A stretch of 64,000 nt of DNA from Thermoanaerobaculales bacterium (GTDB taxonomy: Bacteria > Acidobacteriota > Thermoanaerobaculia > Thermoanaerobaculales > Sulfomarinibacteraceae), in contig DAOPQC010000003.1 in the NCBI GenBank assembly GCA_035358815.1, positions 583,433 to 647,432 on the forward strand. The letters run 5' to 3'. Each line of letters begins with the position of its first letter. The stretch's first letter is position 1. The notes below the pieces were generated by a model that did no database searches, was not told the DNA's origin, and was given only the letters and a program-made list of their open reading frames with translations. Positions 33,282 through 41,710 of this stretch are shown piece by piece. The position numbers and the translations under genes were made by a program.

Positions 33282-34136
33282 GTGAGCCTCTCCCCGATGG
33301 TCTCGGTCGTCGTGCCGGTGCTCGACCAGGCCGCGGGCCTCCGGGCCACCCTCGAGGCGCTGGCCGGCCAGACCCTCGCGCGGTCGAGCTTCGAGGTGGT
33401 GGTCGTCGACAACGGGTCCACCGACGCCACCCTCGAGGTCGCGGCCGGCTGGAGCGCCGGCCACCCCGAGGTCCGGATGGCGTCCGAGCGGGAGGCCAGG
33501 GGCTCGTACGCGGCGCGCAACCGCGGGCTCGAGCACGCGACCGCCGCGGTGATCGCGTTCACCGACGCGGACTGCCGCCCGGACCCGCGCTGGCTCGAGG
33601 CGGGGCTCGCCGCGCTCGAGGGGGCCGAAGTGGTGGCCGGGCGGATCGAGATGACCTTCCGGCGCGGCCGGCCGAACCTCTGGGAGTACCTCGACGCGGC
33701 GACGTGGCTCGACCAGCGCCACTACATCGAGGCGCACGGGTTCGGGGCCACCGCCAACCTGTTCGTGCGGCGCCGGGTGCTCGAAGCGGTCGGCCGCTTT
33801 CGGACCGACCTGGCGTCCGGCGGCGACTACGAGCTCGGACGGCGGCTGGAGCGCCACGGAGTGCGCGTGGGCTATGCCCCGGACGCGGTGGTGCGGCATC
33901 CCGCGCGGGCCGGCGCCGGCGCCGTCCTGGCCAAGGCCAAGCGGGTCGCGCACGGCGTGCAGCGGCTCGAGCGGCTCGGGCTGCTCGAGCACAACCGGAT
34001 GTCGTGGAGACACGTCATGCCGGTGCGGCACTACCCGGCGATCCCCGGCCAGCCGCTGTCCCCGGCGCGCCGGCTGGCGGTGGCGGCCCTCGCCAACGGC
34101 CTCAAGTGCTGGAGCCTGCTGTGGCGGCTGCTGTGA
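33282..34136 (+). CDS. Glycosyltransferase family 2
   Basis: 284 aa. GT-A fold with VSVVVPVLDQAAGLRATLEAL, VVVDNGSTDATLEVA and the DxD-type metal site TDADCRPDPRWLEA (about 93-95). C-terminal GGDYELGRRLERHGVRVGYAPDAVVRHPAR is typical of family 2 rhamnosyl- or galactosyl-type enzymes. GTG start at 33282 with an adjacent upstream promoter and no ribosome binding site. Overlaps the next gene by 4 nt. Donor unknown. Confidence 0.85.
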   Translation: MSLSPMVSVVVPVLDQAAGLRATLEALAGQTLARSSFEVVVVDNGSTDATLEVAAGWSAGHPEVRMASEREARGSYAARNRGLEHATAAVIAFTDADCRPDPRWLEAGLAALEGAEVVAGRIEMTFRRGRPNLWEYLDAATWLDQRHYIEAHGFGATANLFVRRRVLEAVGRFRTDLASGGDYELGRRLERHGVRVGYAPDAVVRHPARAGAGAVLAKAKRVAHGVQRLERLGLLEHNRMSWRHVMPVRHYPAIPGQPLSPARRLAVAALANGLKCWSLLWRLL

Positions 34137-35323
34137 GCGGATCCGCGGCCGCGGCCGGTCCACGCCGCCCCGGCGCACCGCGGCGGGTGCTCGTTGTCCA
34201 GCCGTTCTGGGGCCGCCCCTCCAACCGCTTCCTCGAGCGGCACCTCGAGGTGCTGGCTGACCGCGGCGCGCTGGCGGCGGCGGCCGTGCTCTACCCGACC
34301 CTGCGCCGCAGCTGGCGGGGCGTTCCGGTGGTCAGCCTGAGCGATGCCGCGTCCACCGCGGGACGCGGCCGGTGGCTGGCCCGCGCCCTGCTGCGGCGGG
34401 CCGGCGTGGCGCCGGCGGCCCTGGATCGGCGACCCGGCGACGGCCTCCGCCGCGTCCTCGAGTCCACTCCGGTGGACGCCGTCCTGTGCCAGTACGCCAC
34501 CACCGCCGCGGCCCTCTGGGAGGTGCTGCGGGAGTCGCGATGCGACCTCTTCGTGCACCTGCATGGCGCCGACACGGTCGAGTCGATGTGCCCGGCCGGC
34601 CACCGCGATCGGCTGCGGGAGATCTCCGGCCGGGCACTGATGATCTGCAACTCGCAGCAGACACGGCGGGTCGTGGCCGGCTGGGGCCTGGCCGACCAGC
34701 GCATGGTGGTCAAGCCCCTTGGCGTGGAGGTGCCGGTGCAGGCGCCGGAGCGCCCGCTTCGCGACGAGGTCACCGTGCTCCAGCTCGGGCGCCTGGTCGG
34801 CGTCAAGGGCCCAGGCCACACCATCCGGGCCTTCGAGCGGGCCTGCGAGCGGGGCCTCCGGGGACGCCTGCTGCTGGTCGGCGACGGACCGCTGCGGGAG
34901 GAGTGCGACCGGCTGGTCCGGCAGTCGCCGTGGCGGCACCGCATCGTCCGCAAGGGCGCCGTGGCCTGGGAGGAGGGCCGGAGGCTGCGCCGAGAAGCGG
35001 ACATCGCGACCCAGCACAACTGCCAGGACCCGGCGACCGGACAGGTCGAGGCGTTCGGCGTCGCTGTGGTGGAGGCGATGGCCGAGGGGCTGCCGGTGGT
35101 CGGCACCCGCAGCGGCGGGGTGGTCGAGATCGTGGTCGATGGCGTGACCGGGATCCTGGTCGAGCCCGGGGACGAGGAGGGCCAGGCCGCGGCCCTGCTC
35201 CGGCTGGCGGCGGACCCCGAGCTGCGTGCGGCGATGGGGGCCGCGGGCTGGCAGAGGGCGCGCGACTGCTTCTCGGTGGAGCGGGGGGCGCGCCGGCTGC
35301 TGGAGATCCTGGGCGTGGAGTGA
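34133..35323 (+). CDS. Glycosyltransferase family 4
   Basis: 396 aa. RRVLVVQPFWGRPSNRFLERHLEVLADRG at the N-terminus, and in the C-terminal half VTVLQLGRLVGVKGPGHTIRAFERA, RLLLVGDGPLREEC and the E-x7-E donor site (VEAFGVAVVEAMAEGLPVVGT). This is a clear GT4 with the layout of WcaL/AmsK-type colanic acid transferases. Start GTG at 34133 (GTGA overlap with the previous stop); an in-frame GTG at 34121 is possible. Cytoplasmic, glycan assembly. Confidence 0.85.
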   Translation: MSGSAAAAGPRRPGAPRRVLVVQPFWGRPSNRFLERHLEVLADRGALAAAAVLYPTLRRSWRGVPVVSLSDAASTAGRGRWLARALLRRAGVAPAALDRRPGDGLRRVLESTPVDAVLCQYATTAAALWEVLRESRCDLFVHLHGADTVESMCPAGHRDRLREISGRALMICNSQQTRRVVAGWGLADQRMVVKPLGVEVPVQAPERPLRDEVTVLQLGRLVGVKGPGHTIRAFERACERGLRGRLLLVGDGPLREECDRLVRQSPWRHRIVRKGAVAWEEGRRLRREADIATQHNCQDPATGQVEAFGVAVVEAMAEGLPVVGTRSGGVVEIVVDGVTGILVEPGDEEGQAAALLRLAADPELRAAMGAAGWQRARDCFSVERGARRLLEILGVE

Positions 35324-35356
35324 CTGTCGACCAACCGTGGATGGAGGCTGGAAGGG

Positions 35357-36355
35357 ATGGCATCGGTGACCGAGCGCGCCGGCGACCCGCAGGTGGAACC
35401 TCCACCGCTGGTGACGGTCCTCACCCCCGCCTACAACCGGGCCGGCCTGCTGCCGGAGACCATCGAGAGCGTCCTCGACCAGGACTACCCGAGCTTCGAG
35501 TACGTACTGCTGGATGACGGCTCCACCGACGAGACGCCGGAGGTGGCGGCGCGCTACGCCGGCCGGGTCCGCTACCTGCGCCACGACAACCTGGGGGAGG
35601 CGAGGACCGTCAACCGTGGCCTCGAGGAGGCGCGCGGCGAGCTGATCGCGGTCGTCAACTCGGACGACCCGGTGCGCCCCGGCTTCCTGTCGGCGATGGT
35701 CGCGGCGCTCGCGGCCCACCCGGAGGCCGTCGTCGCCTACCCGGACTGGGAGCTCATCGACCGCGACTCGCGGGTGGTCGAGGTCCGGCACGCCCCCGAG
35801 CACGACTTCGAGCGGATGGTGGCCGCCAACTGGTGCTACATCGGGCCCGGCGCCGTGTTCCGGCGGCGGCTGGTCGAGCGGATCGGCGGCCGCGACCCGA
35901 GCTACCGGCAGGTCGGCGACCTCGACTTCTGGCTGCGGGCCGGCCTCCACGGCCCGTTCGTGCACGTGCCGCGGGCCCTCGCCACGTGGCGAAGCCATCC
36001 CGGGTCGACCTCGGTCGCCGACGTCAGCGATGAGAAGGTTGCCGAGTACGTGCGGGTCATGGAGCGCTTCTTCGAGCAGCCCGGGATGGGGCCCGAGCTG
36101 CTGCGGCTGCGTCCGCAGGCGCTGGCGATGGCCCACCACATCGCGGCCCTCAAGACGATGTGGCGCCGCCGGCCGCTGGCGCGCCGTCACCTGGCGCGCT
36201 CGCTGCGGCTCCACCCGACGCTGCGTTCCCGCCACCCATCGCACCCGAGGTCGCTCAAGATCATCCTGCGCACGTTCCTGCTGCCGCAGGCGCTCGACCG
36301 CGCCCTGCTGACGCGCTGGATGCGGCTGCGGTACGGGCGGCAGCCGAGCATCTGA
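35357..36355 (+). CDS. Glycosyltransferase family 2
   Basis: 332 aa. VTVLTPAYNRAGLLPETIESVLDQ, YVLLDDGSTDETPEVA, NLGEARTVNRGLEEARGE and the metal site NSDDPVRPGFLS show a GT2 enzyme. Followed by YPDWELIDRDSRVVEV and GDLDFWLRAGLHGPF, then a long basic helical C-terminus (MWRRRPLARRHLARSLRLHP) that may sit on the membrane surface. RBS GGCTGGAAGGG before ATG. Last gene of the forward run; its 3' end faces the reverse-strand sugar-nucleotide operon 13 bp away. Confidence 0.85.
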   Translation: MASVTERAGDPQVEPPPLVTVLTPAYNRAGLLPETIESVLDQDYPSFEYVLLDDGSTDETPEVAARYAGRVRYLRHDNLGEARTVNRGLEEARGELIAVVNSDDPVRPGFLSAMVAALAAHPEAVVAYPDWELIDRDSRVVEVRHAPEHDFERMVAANWCYIGPGAVFRRRLVERIGGRDPSYRQVGDLDFWLRAGLHGPFVHVPRALATWRSHPGSTSVADVSDEKVAEYVRVMERFFEQPGMGPELLRLRPQALAMAHHIAALKTMWRRRPLARRHLARSLRLHPTLRSRHPSHPRSLKIILRTFLLPQALDRALLTRWMRLRYGRQPSI

Positions 36356-36368
36356 CGGGCGTCGGGCG

Positions 36369-37460
36369 TCAGTGTCCAGGCGGTGCGAAGCCCAGCACGA
36401 TCCTGGCGACCGTGCCGCTGACCTGCTGCGCCAGGTACTCGTCGGGCGGTCGCCAGTCGGTGCCGCGGCCGAGCGCGACCCGTACGCAGCGGACCACGTC
36501 ATCGGGCTCGGCGCCGCTCAGGATGTTGCTGCCGCAGTCGATCGTCTCCGAGCGCTCGGTGACGTCGCGCAGGGTGACGTTCGGGATGCCGAGGATGCAG
36601 CACTCCTCCTGGACGGTGCCGCTGTCGGTCAGCACCAGGCGGGCCTCGCGCTCGAGGGCGATGAAGTCGAAGAAGCCGAACGGATCGACGAAGCGGACAT
36701 CGCATCGGGAGGACCCCAGGCCGAGCGCGTCGAGCCGCGAGCGGGTCCGCGGGTGGGTGCTGACCACCACCGGCAGGCCGAGCTCGCCCTGGACGCGCTC
36801 GAGGGCCTCGACCAGCCTGGCGAGGCGCTCCTCGAGATCCACGTTCTCGGCCCGGTGCAGGGTGACCAGGCAGTACTCCTTGGCCCGCAGGCCGAGGCTG
36901 GACAGGGCCGGCGAGGCCTCGATCGCGCTGTCGAAATGGCGGATCACCTCCCAGATCGGGTTGCCGACGACGTGGATGCGGCGGCCGGCGATGCCCTCTG
37001 CCAGCAGGTTGTCGCGGCTGCGCCGGGTGTATGGCATGAGCACGTCCGAGGCGTGGTCGATGACTCTCCGGTTGATCTCCTCCGGCACCCGGTCGTCGTA
37101 GCAGCGGTTGCCGGCCTCGAGGTGGTAGACGGGGATGCCGTGGCGCTTGGCGACGAGCGAGGAGAGGCCGCTGTTGGTGTCGCCGAGAATCAGCAGGCGG
37201 TCGGGCCGCTCCGCGAGCAGCACCCGCTCGGCGCCGGCCAGGATCTGGCCCACCTGGTCGCCGAAGCCGGTGGCGTGCACGTTGAGATGGTGGTCGGGGG
37301 CCCGCAGGCCGAGCTCGTCGAAGAACAGCTGGCTGAGCGACGGCGCGAAGTTCTGGCCGGTGTGCACCAGCACGTGGTCGCACCGCTCGTCGAGCAGCGG
37401 GATGATCCGGGACAGCCGGATGATCTCCGGCCGGGTGCCGAGCACGGTCATGACCTTCAT
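36369..37460 (-). CDS. UDP-GlcNAc 2-epimerase-like enzyme (WecB/FnlC/WbvD family)
   Basis: 363 aa. Non-hydrolysing 2-epimerase fold: VMTVLGTRPEIIRLSRIIPLLD, HTGQNFAPSLSQLFFDELG, LILGDTNSGL, HLEAGNRCYDDRVPEEINRRVIDHASD, HRAENVD and LTDSGTVQEECCILGIPNVTLRDVTERSET. Together with the two upstream genes it matches the three-enzyme route from UDP-GlcNAc to UDP-L-FucNAc or UDP-L-QuiNAc, in which this enzyme does the last C2 epimerisation. Start ATG at 37460, overlapping the stop of the dehydratase gene (ATGA). Cytoplasmic. Confidence 0.88.
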   Translation of the reverse strand: MKVMTVLGTRPEIIRLSRIIPLLDERCDHVLVHTGQNFAPSLSQLFFDELGLRAPDHHLNVHATGFGDQVGQILAGAERVLLAERPDRLLILGDTNSGLSSLVAKRHGIPVYHLEAGNRCYDDRVPEEINRRVIDHASDVLMPYTRRSRDNLLAEGIAGRRIHVVGNPIWEVIRHFDSAIEASPALSSLGLRAKEYCLVTLHRAENVDLEERLARLVEALERVQGELGLPVVVSTHPRTRSRLDALGLGSSRCDVRFVDPFGFFDFIALEREARLVLTDSGTVQEECCILGIPNVTLRDVTERSETIDCGSNILSGAEPDDVVRCVRVALGRGTDWRPPDEYLAQQVSGTVARIVLGFAPPGH

Positions 37461-38518
37461 CGCAGCAGGTCTCCCTCGCGCCGCAGCAGCCGGTCCGCGG
37501 CGAGGCCGTGGCGCCGCAGGAGCTCGGCGCACTGGTCCACGGTCATCAGAGCGTCGGCGGAGCTGTACTCGACGCCGAGCGGCTGCCCGGGCTCATCCGT
37601 TCGCAGCTCGGGCAGGATCGGCAGGATGACGTAGTGGTCGCCGCGGGCGATCGTCCGGTGCGCCTCCTCCTCGGAGACCAGGATCTCGTGGGTCTTCTCG
37701 CCGGGCCGGATACCGGTGAACACGATCGCCACCTCGCGGTCCCCGATCAGGGCCTTCGCGACGTCGGTCATCCGAGCCGCCGGCACCCGGGGGACGTAGG
37801 TCTCCCCGGCGCGGGCCTGGCCGATGGCGGCGAAGATGGTGTCCACGGCCTGGTCGAGGCTGAGCAGGAAGCGGGTCATCTCCTCGGTGGTGATCGTCAC
37901 CGGGCCGCCGCCTGCGATCTGCTCGATGAACAGCGGGATCACGGACCCGCGGGACGCCAGCACGTTGCCGTAGCGGACGCACATGAAGCGGGTGCCCGGG
38001 CAGTCGAGGTTGGCCCGGATGAGGAGCCGCTCCTGGATCGCCTTGGTCATGCCCATGACGTTGACCGGCTTGCAGGCCTTGTCGGTGGAGATGCCGACCA
38101 CGGCCTCGACGCCGAGCCGGTGCTCGCGGATCGCCCGGACGATGTTCTCCGGTCCGCCGACGTTGGTCGACACCGCCTCGAACGGGAAGTACTCGCAGGT
38201 CGGGACCTGCTTGAGCGCGGCGGCGTTGAACACCACGTCCGCATCGCGCAGCACCGCCGCGACCGCGTGCGGGTCGCGCACGTCGCCGATCCGGAAGTCG
38301 AGCAGGCGGGCGAAGTTCGAGTAGATGACCTCGTCGGTCGCGGAGTGCCGATCGAGGTAGCCGACGCGCATCTGGTGCTGCTTGGCCTCGTCGCGCGAGA
38401 ACACGATGACCTTGGCCGGCAGGCCGAGCTCGCCGCCGAGCAGCCGGCGCACCAGCACCTGGCCCAGTGAGCCGGTCCCGCCGGTGACCAGCACCCGCTT
38501 GCCCTCAATTGGCTTCAT
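37457..38518 (-). CDS. UDP-GlcNAc 4,6-dehydratase/5-epimerase (FnlA/CapE/WbjB-like)
   Basis: 353 aa. Short-chain dehydrogenase fold with NAD(P) motif TGGTGSLGQVLVRRL, VFNAAALKQVPTCEYFP and the catalytic segment ISTDKACKPVNVMGMTK. In that segment Met replaces the usual active-site Tyr, a mark of the FlaA1/CapE group of inverting 4,6-dehydratases. The C-terminus (TGIRPGEKTHEILVSEEE) is also family-typical. It converts UDP-GlcNAc to UDP-2-acetamido-2,6-dideoxy-beta-L-arabino-hexos-4-ulose, the first step toward L-FucNAc or L-QuiNAc. Overlaps the 2-epimerase and the RmlD-like reductase genes. Confidence 0.9.
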   Translation of the reverse strand: MKPIEGKRVLVTGGTGSLGQVLVRRLLGGELGLPAKVIVFSRDEAKQHQMRVGYLDRHSATDEVIYSNFARLLDFRIGDVRDPHAVAAVLRDADVVFNAAALKQVPTCEYFPFEAVSTNVGGPENIVRAIREHRLGVEAVVGISTDKACKPVNVMGMTKAIQERLLIRANLDCPGTRFMCVRYGNVLASRGSVIPLFIEQIAGGGPVTITTEEMTRFLLSLDQAVDTIFAAIGQARAGETYVPRVPAARMTDVAKALIGDREVAIVFTGIRPGEKTHEILVSEEEAHRTIARGDHYVILPILPELRTDEPGQPLGVEYSSADALMTVDQCAELLRRHGLAADRLLRREGDLLR

Positions 38519-39407
38519 GGCGTCCTCTCCACTCGTCGTACGGTGTCGGGTCGGCCGCGAGGCCCGCGATCATGCTATCCCACGACGGCACCGCGATCCC
38601 GGTGGCGGCCGCGAACCGGGACCCGTCCAGGCTGCGGTCGAGCCGCGGCTCGTCCACCGGGTCGATCGCGATGCCGAGGCCGAGGGCCCGGTTGACCCGC
38701 TCGAGCAGCTCGAGCTTCGAGATCGGCGCGCCCGCCACATGAAACAGTCCCTCGAGGCCGCCGTGATCGGACACCAGAGCCGCGATCACCCGCGACAGGG
38801 CCGCCGTCGCCAAGCCCGAGAACACGGCGTTCCGGAAGCCGCGGACGCGGCCGCCGCGCCGCGAGATCAGCCACTCCAGCAGCCCGGCGTGCCCGGAGAG
38901 CTCGCGGCCGATCATCGAGGTCCGCAGCGTCAGGCAGCCGTCGCCCGTGACCTCGCCGAGCAGCTTGCTGCGGCCGTAGAGATCCACCGGGTCGGGCTGG
39001 TCGTCCTCGGTGTAGCCGCCCCGCAGGCCGCTGAACACGCAGTCGGTGCTGATCTGGATCAGGCGGCAGCCGCGGTCGCCGCACAGCCGCGCGAGCAGCT
39101 GCGGGAGCTGCGCGTTGACCTTCATCGTCTGCTCCGCGTCGGCCGCCGCCGCGCGCTGCTTGACGACGCCGATGCAGTTGACGACGACCTCCGGCCGAGC
39201 ACGCGCGACCGCCGTTGCCACGGTCTCGAAGTCGGTCGCCTCGACGCCACCGATCCCGCGCCCGTGGTCGGGGTCGAAGGGGTAACTGCGCCAGGGGGGG
39301 CCGCCGGCCCGCAGGGTGACGAAGGTGTCGAAGCGGTCGCGAAGGGTCTGGAACAGCTTGTGACCGAGCATGCCGTCGCCGCCGAGGATGAGGACCGGCT
39401 GCTTCAT
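38505..39407 (-). CDS. RmlD-like 4-keto-hexose reductase (SDR family)
   Basis: 300 aa. PVLILGGDGMLGHKLFQTLRD (nucleotide-binding), VVNCIGVVKQ, QISTDCVFSGLRGGYTEDD, and the YGRSKLLGE segment (DLYGRSKLLGE) holding the catalytic Tyr and Lys. It resembles dTDP-4-dehydrorhamnose reductase. In the L-FucNAc route the reductase (CapF/WbjC, about 370 aa) carries a C-terminal cupin domain; this protein ends without one, as does the RmlD-like reductase of the L-QuiNAc route (WbvR). The product is therefore more likely UDP-L-RhaNAc and then UDP-L-QuiNAc (inference). ATG at 39407; earlier in-frame codons lie in the next gene. Confidence 0.85.
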   Translation of the reverse strand: MKQPVLILGGDGMLGHKLFQTLRDRFDTFVTLRAGGPPWRSYPFDPDHGRGIGGVEATDFETVATAVARARPEVVVNCIGVVKQRAAAADAEQTMKVNAQLPQLLARLCGDRGCRLIQISTDCVFSGLRGGYTEDDQPDPVDLYGRSKLLGEVTGDGCLTLRTSMIGRELSGHAGLLEWLISRRGGRVRGFRNAVFSGLATAALSRVIAALVSDHGGLEGLFHVAGAPISKLELLERVNRALGLGIAIDPVDEPRLDRSLDGSRFAAATGIAVPSWDSMIAGLAADPTPYDEWRGRHEAN

Positions 39408-40672
39408 GGCGCGGCCGCCGCTCCCGCGGAGGCGGACCGGGGCAGGCCTGCGGCGAGGCGCTCGTAGAGCGCGATCACCCGGGGCGCGATCGATGCGCGG
39501 TCGGCGAGCTGCCGCACCCGCGTGCGGTTGGCCTCCGCGCAGCGTTCGACGAGCCCGTCGTCGGTCATGGCCTTGGTCAACGCCGCGGCGATCTCCTCCG
39601 GCCACAGGTTGCGGGCCCAGAGCACCCCGTCACCGTCCCCGGCCGCGGCGCGAATGGCGTCGAGCGGCGACACCACCGGGAGGGCGCCGGCCGCCATCGC
39701 CTCCAGCATCGTGTTGGGGGTGCCGTCGACCAGCGACGGCGCCAGCATGACGCGCGCGCGGGACATCAGCTCGAGGGCGGCGTCCCGCGAGATCCGGGCG
39801 TGGACCTCGATTCGCTCCGCGATCTCGCCGGGCAGCGCGGCCACCGCCGACCTCACCTCGTCGTTCGCGGCGAGCATCACGATCCGGCAGGGCTGGATGT
39901 CCCGCCACGCCTGCCGGATGCCCTCGATGACCGGAAGGGCCTTCGACCAGCGGGACTCGTAGGCCTTGGGCATCAGGGCCAGGCGGCGGGCCGAGGGGGG
40001 CTCGCTGGCCGCGGCCCGTGCCGCCTCGAGGTCGATGCCGCCGGTGCCGGGGACCGGCGCGAAGTCCGGGATCCGGTCCGCCGGCGTGCCGAGCTCCCGC
40101 GCGAGGTCGAGCGCAGGCCGGTTGTCGGCGAGAAGGCTGTCGCAGCGACGCAGGGCCCGCGCCGGCTCAGGACGGTCCCGCAGGTCGTGCCGGATGGCCT
40201 CGACGTCGGAGCCTCCCCAGAGCTGGAGCACCCACCGCGGCGGCGCCGCGATCCGGCGCTGCTCGAGCGCGCGCAGCCAGAGCAGCCCCGGGCCGTTGAG
40301 GGCGAAGGTGTGGACGACGTCAGGCCGCCAGCGGCGGACGATCCGCGCGAGCCAGGCAAGCTCGTGTCCGAGGTCCTTCCCGAGCAGCTGCCGGGCCACC
40401 GCGCGCACCGCCCAGCCCGCCCTGCCCGCCGGGTAGAGCGCTCTCACGCAAGCCGGGTCGAGGCGCCGCGGGGGCACCCCGGTGAGGTAGGATCTCACCT
40501 TCCAGCCGGGCGGCGGCAGGCCGGGCAGGGAGAAGAACCGGACGTTCAACCGGGCCGCGCCGAGGAGCTCGATCCAGGACTGGCAGTGGCTGCTGAAGGC
40601 CGGGCCGACGAACAGGACCTTCGGCCGTCCGGGGTACGGGTCGGCGTCGAATCGGCCGGGTGATCGCTTCAC
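39404..40672 (-). CDS. Glycosyltransferase family 4 (WbvC/WbuB-like position)
   Basis: 422 aa. KVLFVGPAFSSHCQSWIELLGAA at the N-terminus, PDVVHTFALNGPGLLWL and WGGSDVEAIRHDL in the acceptor half, and MSRARVMLAPSLVDGTPNTMLEAMAAGALPVVS in the donor half (E-x7-E partly conserved). Overlaps the RmlD-like gene by 4 nt, and the L-QuiNAc/L-FucNAc genes follow it, so this transferase may use that sugar. GTG start at 40672 is the likely start; the frame is open further upstream into the GT11 gene. Confidence 0.8.
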   Translation of the reverse strand: MKRSPGRFDADPYPGRPKVLFVGPAFSSHCQSWIELLGAARLNVRFFSLPGLPPPGWKVRSYLTGVPPRRLDPACVRALYPAGRAGWAVRAVARQLLGKDLGHELAWLARIVRRWRPDVVHTFALNGPGLLWLRALEQRRIAAPPRWVLQLWGGSDVEAIRHDLRDRPEPARALRRCDSLLADNRPALDLARELGTPADRIPDFAPVPGTGGIDLEAARAAASEPPSARRLALMPKAYESRWSKALPVIEGIRQAWRDIQPCRIVMLAANDEVRSAVAALPGEIAERIEVHARISRDAALELMSRARVMLAPSLVDGTPNTMLEAMAAGALPVVSPLDAIRAAAGDGDGVLWARNLWPEEIAAALTKAMTDDGLVERCAEANRTRVRQLADRASIAPRVIALYERLAAGLPRSASAGAAAAP

Positions 40673-40755
40673 GCTAGACAGCCCCAGCCATCTTACCGCG
40701 ACGGGCGCGGCGCCGACGGCGATCGGCCGCCGCCGGCCGTCCCGGGCATCGCCGG

Positions 40756-41685
40756 TCAGCCGAGGCGGACCCAGCCCGCGGGTATCAGGTCCGAGGTGTC
40801 GATCGAAGGGTCGGAGAACCAGCGCGCCGGCGCGACCACCCGCTTGCCGGGGCGATCGGTCAGCCAGGCGCCCCACCAGCTGAACGAGCTGTTGGCGATG
40901 ATCGCATGCCGGCACAGGCTCAGCAGCCGCATGTCGTCGTGGGGCCGGGCGCGGCCGCCCGGTCCGATCACGGTCGAGGGGCCCAGGAAGGCGAGGTGGG
41001 CGCGCACCCAGCCGGGATCGTCGGAGAACACGAAGAAGTGCGGCTGTCCGGCGACCTCGCGGACGCGCTCTGCCGCCGCCCGGTAGTAGTCGGGCTCGCA
41101 GGTGCCGTGGAACGCGGCGGTGCGCGCCTCGGTCACGTAGTCGCCGCGGCGGACGTGGACGCCGACCGACTCGGCGCCGCGGATCGCGGCCTCGAGCTCG
41201 CGGACCTCCGCCGGCGCGGCGTCCCCCGGTGTCAGCTCCCGGCGCAGCTGGTCGGCGATGGCGGCGAAGTAGCGCTCCGACTGCCAGTAGCCGTCGAGGT
41301 AGACGGCCGCCGGCAGGCCCTGGAAGCCGGGGTCGAAGTGGAAGTGGGGCTCGCTGTGGACGCGGCGCTCGACGCCGAGCGGCCGCAGCATCGCGAGCTC
41401 GCGGTCCGGCGGCAGCCCGGCCAGCCTGGCGAGGGCTCGCGCCGCCCGGCACAGGGCACGCTGGCCGAGGGTCTGCGGCCGGGCGGTGACCCGGAAGATC
41501 GCTCGCGGCGACGCGATGGTCGCCGAGATCGGGAGGCGGTCGAGCTCGAAGCGCCGTTTCGGGTCGGCGTCGAGGGCGGCGAGGTCGAGCCCGAGCCGCG
41601 CTCCTCTGGCGGTCGCGAGCGCCCTGGCCGCGGCGTACTGGAACATCTGGTTGCCGAGACCACCCTTGAGTCGGACGATGACCAC
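40756..41685 (-). CDS. Glycosyltransferase family 11 (alpha-1,2-fucosyltransferase-like)
   Basis: 309 aa. MVIVRLKGGLGNQMFQYAAARAL and the HVRRGDYV motif (about 176-183) are the hallmark motifs of GT11, followed by FFVFSDDPGWVRAHLAF and SNSSFSWWGAWL (written ANSSFSWWGAWL here). GT11 enzymes transfer L-fucose from GDP-L-fucose. No GDP-fucose synthesis genes occur in the window, so the donor must be made elsewhere. Cytoplasmic or peripheral membrane; acts on the glycan exported by the reverse-strand Wzm/Wzt. 83 nt upstream of the GT4 gene. Confidence 0.9.
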   Translation of the reverse strand: MVIVRLKGGLGNQMFQYAAARALATARGARLGLDLAALDADPKRRFELDRLPISATIASPRAIFRVTARPQTLGQRALCRAARALARLAGLPPDRELAMLRPLGVERRVHSEPHFHFDPGFQGLPAAVYLDGYWQSERYFAAIADQLRRELTPGDAAPAEVRELEAAIRGAESVGVHVRRGDYVTEARTAAFHGTCEPDYYRAAAERVREVAGQPHFFVFSDDPGWVRAHLAFLGPSTVIGPGGRARPHDDMRLLSLCRHAIIANSSFSWWGAWLTDRPGKRVVAPARWFSDPSIDTSDLIPAGWVRLG

Positions 41686-41710
41686 AGCGCTCCTCGCGAT
41701 CTCCGGCCGC

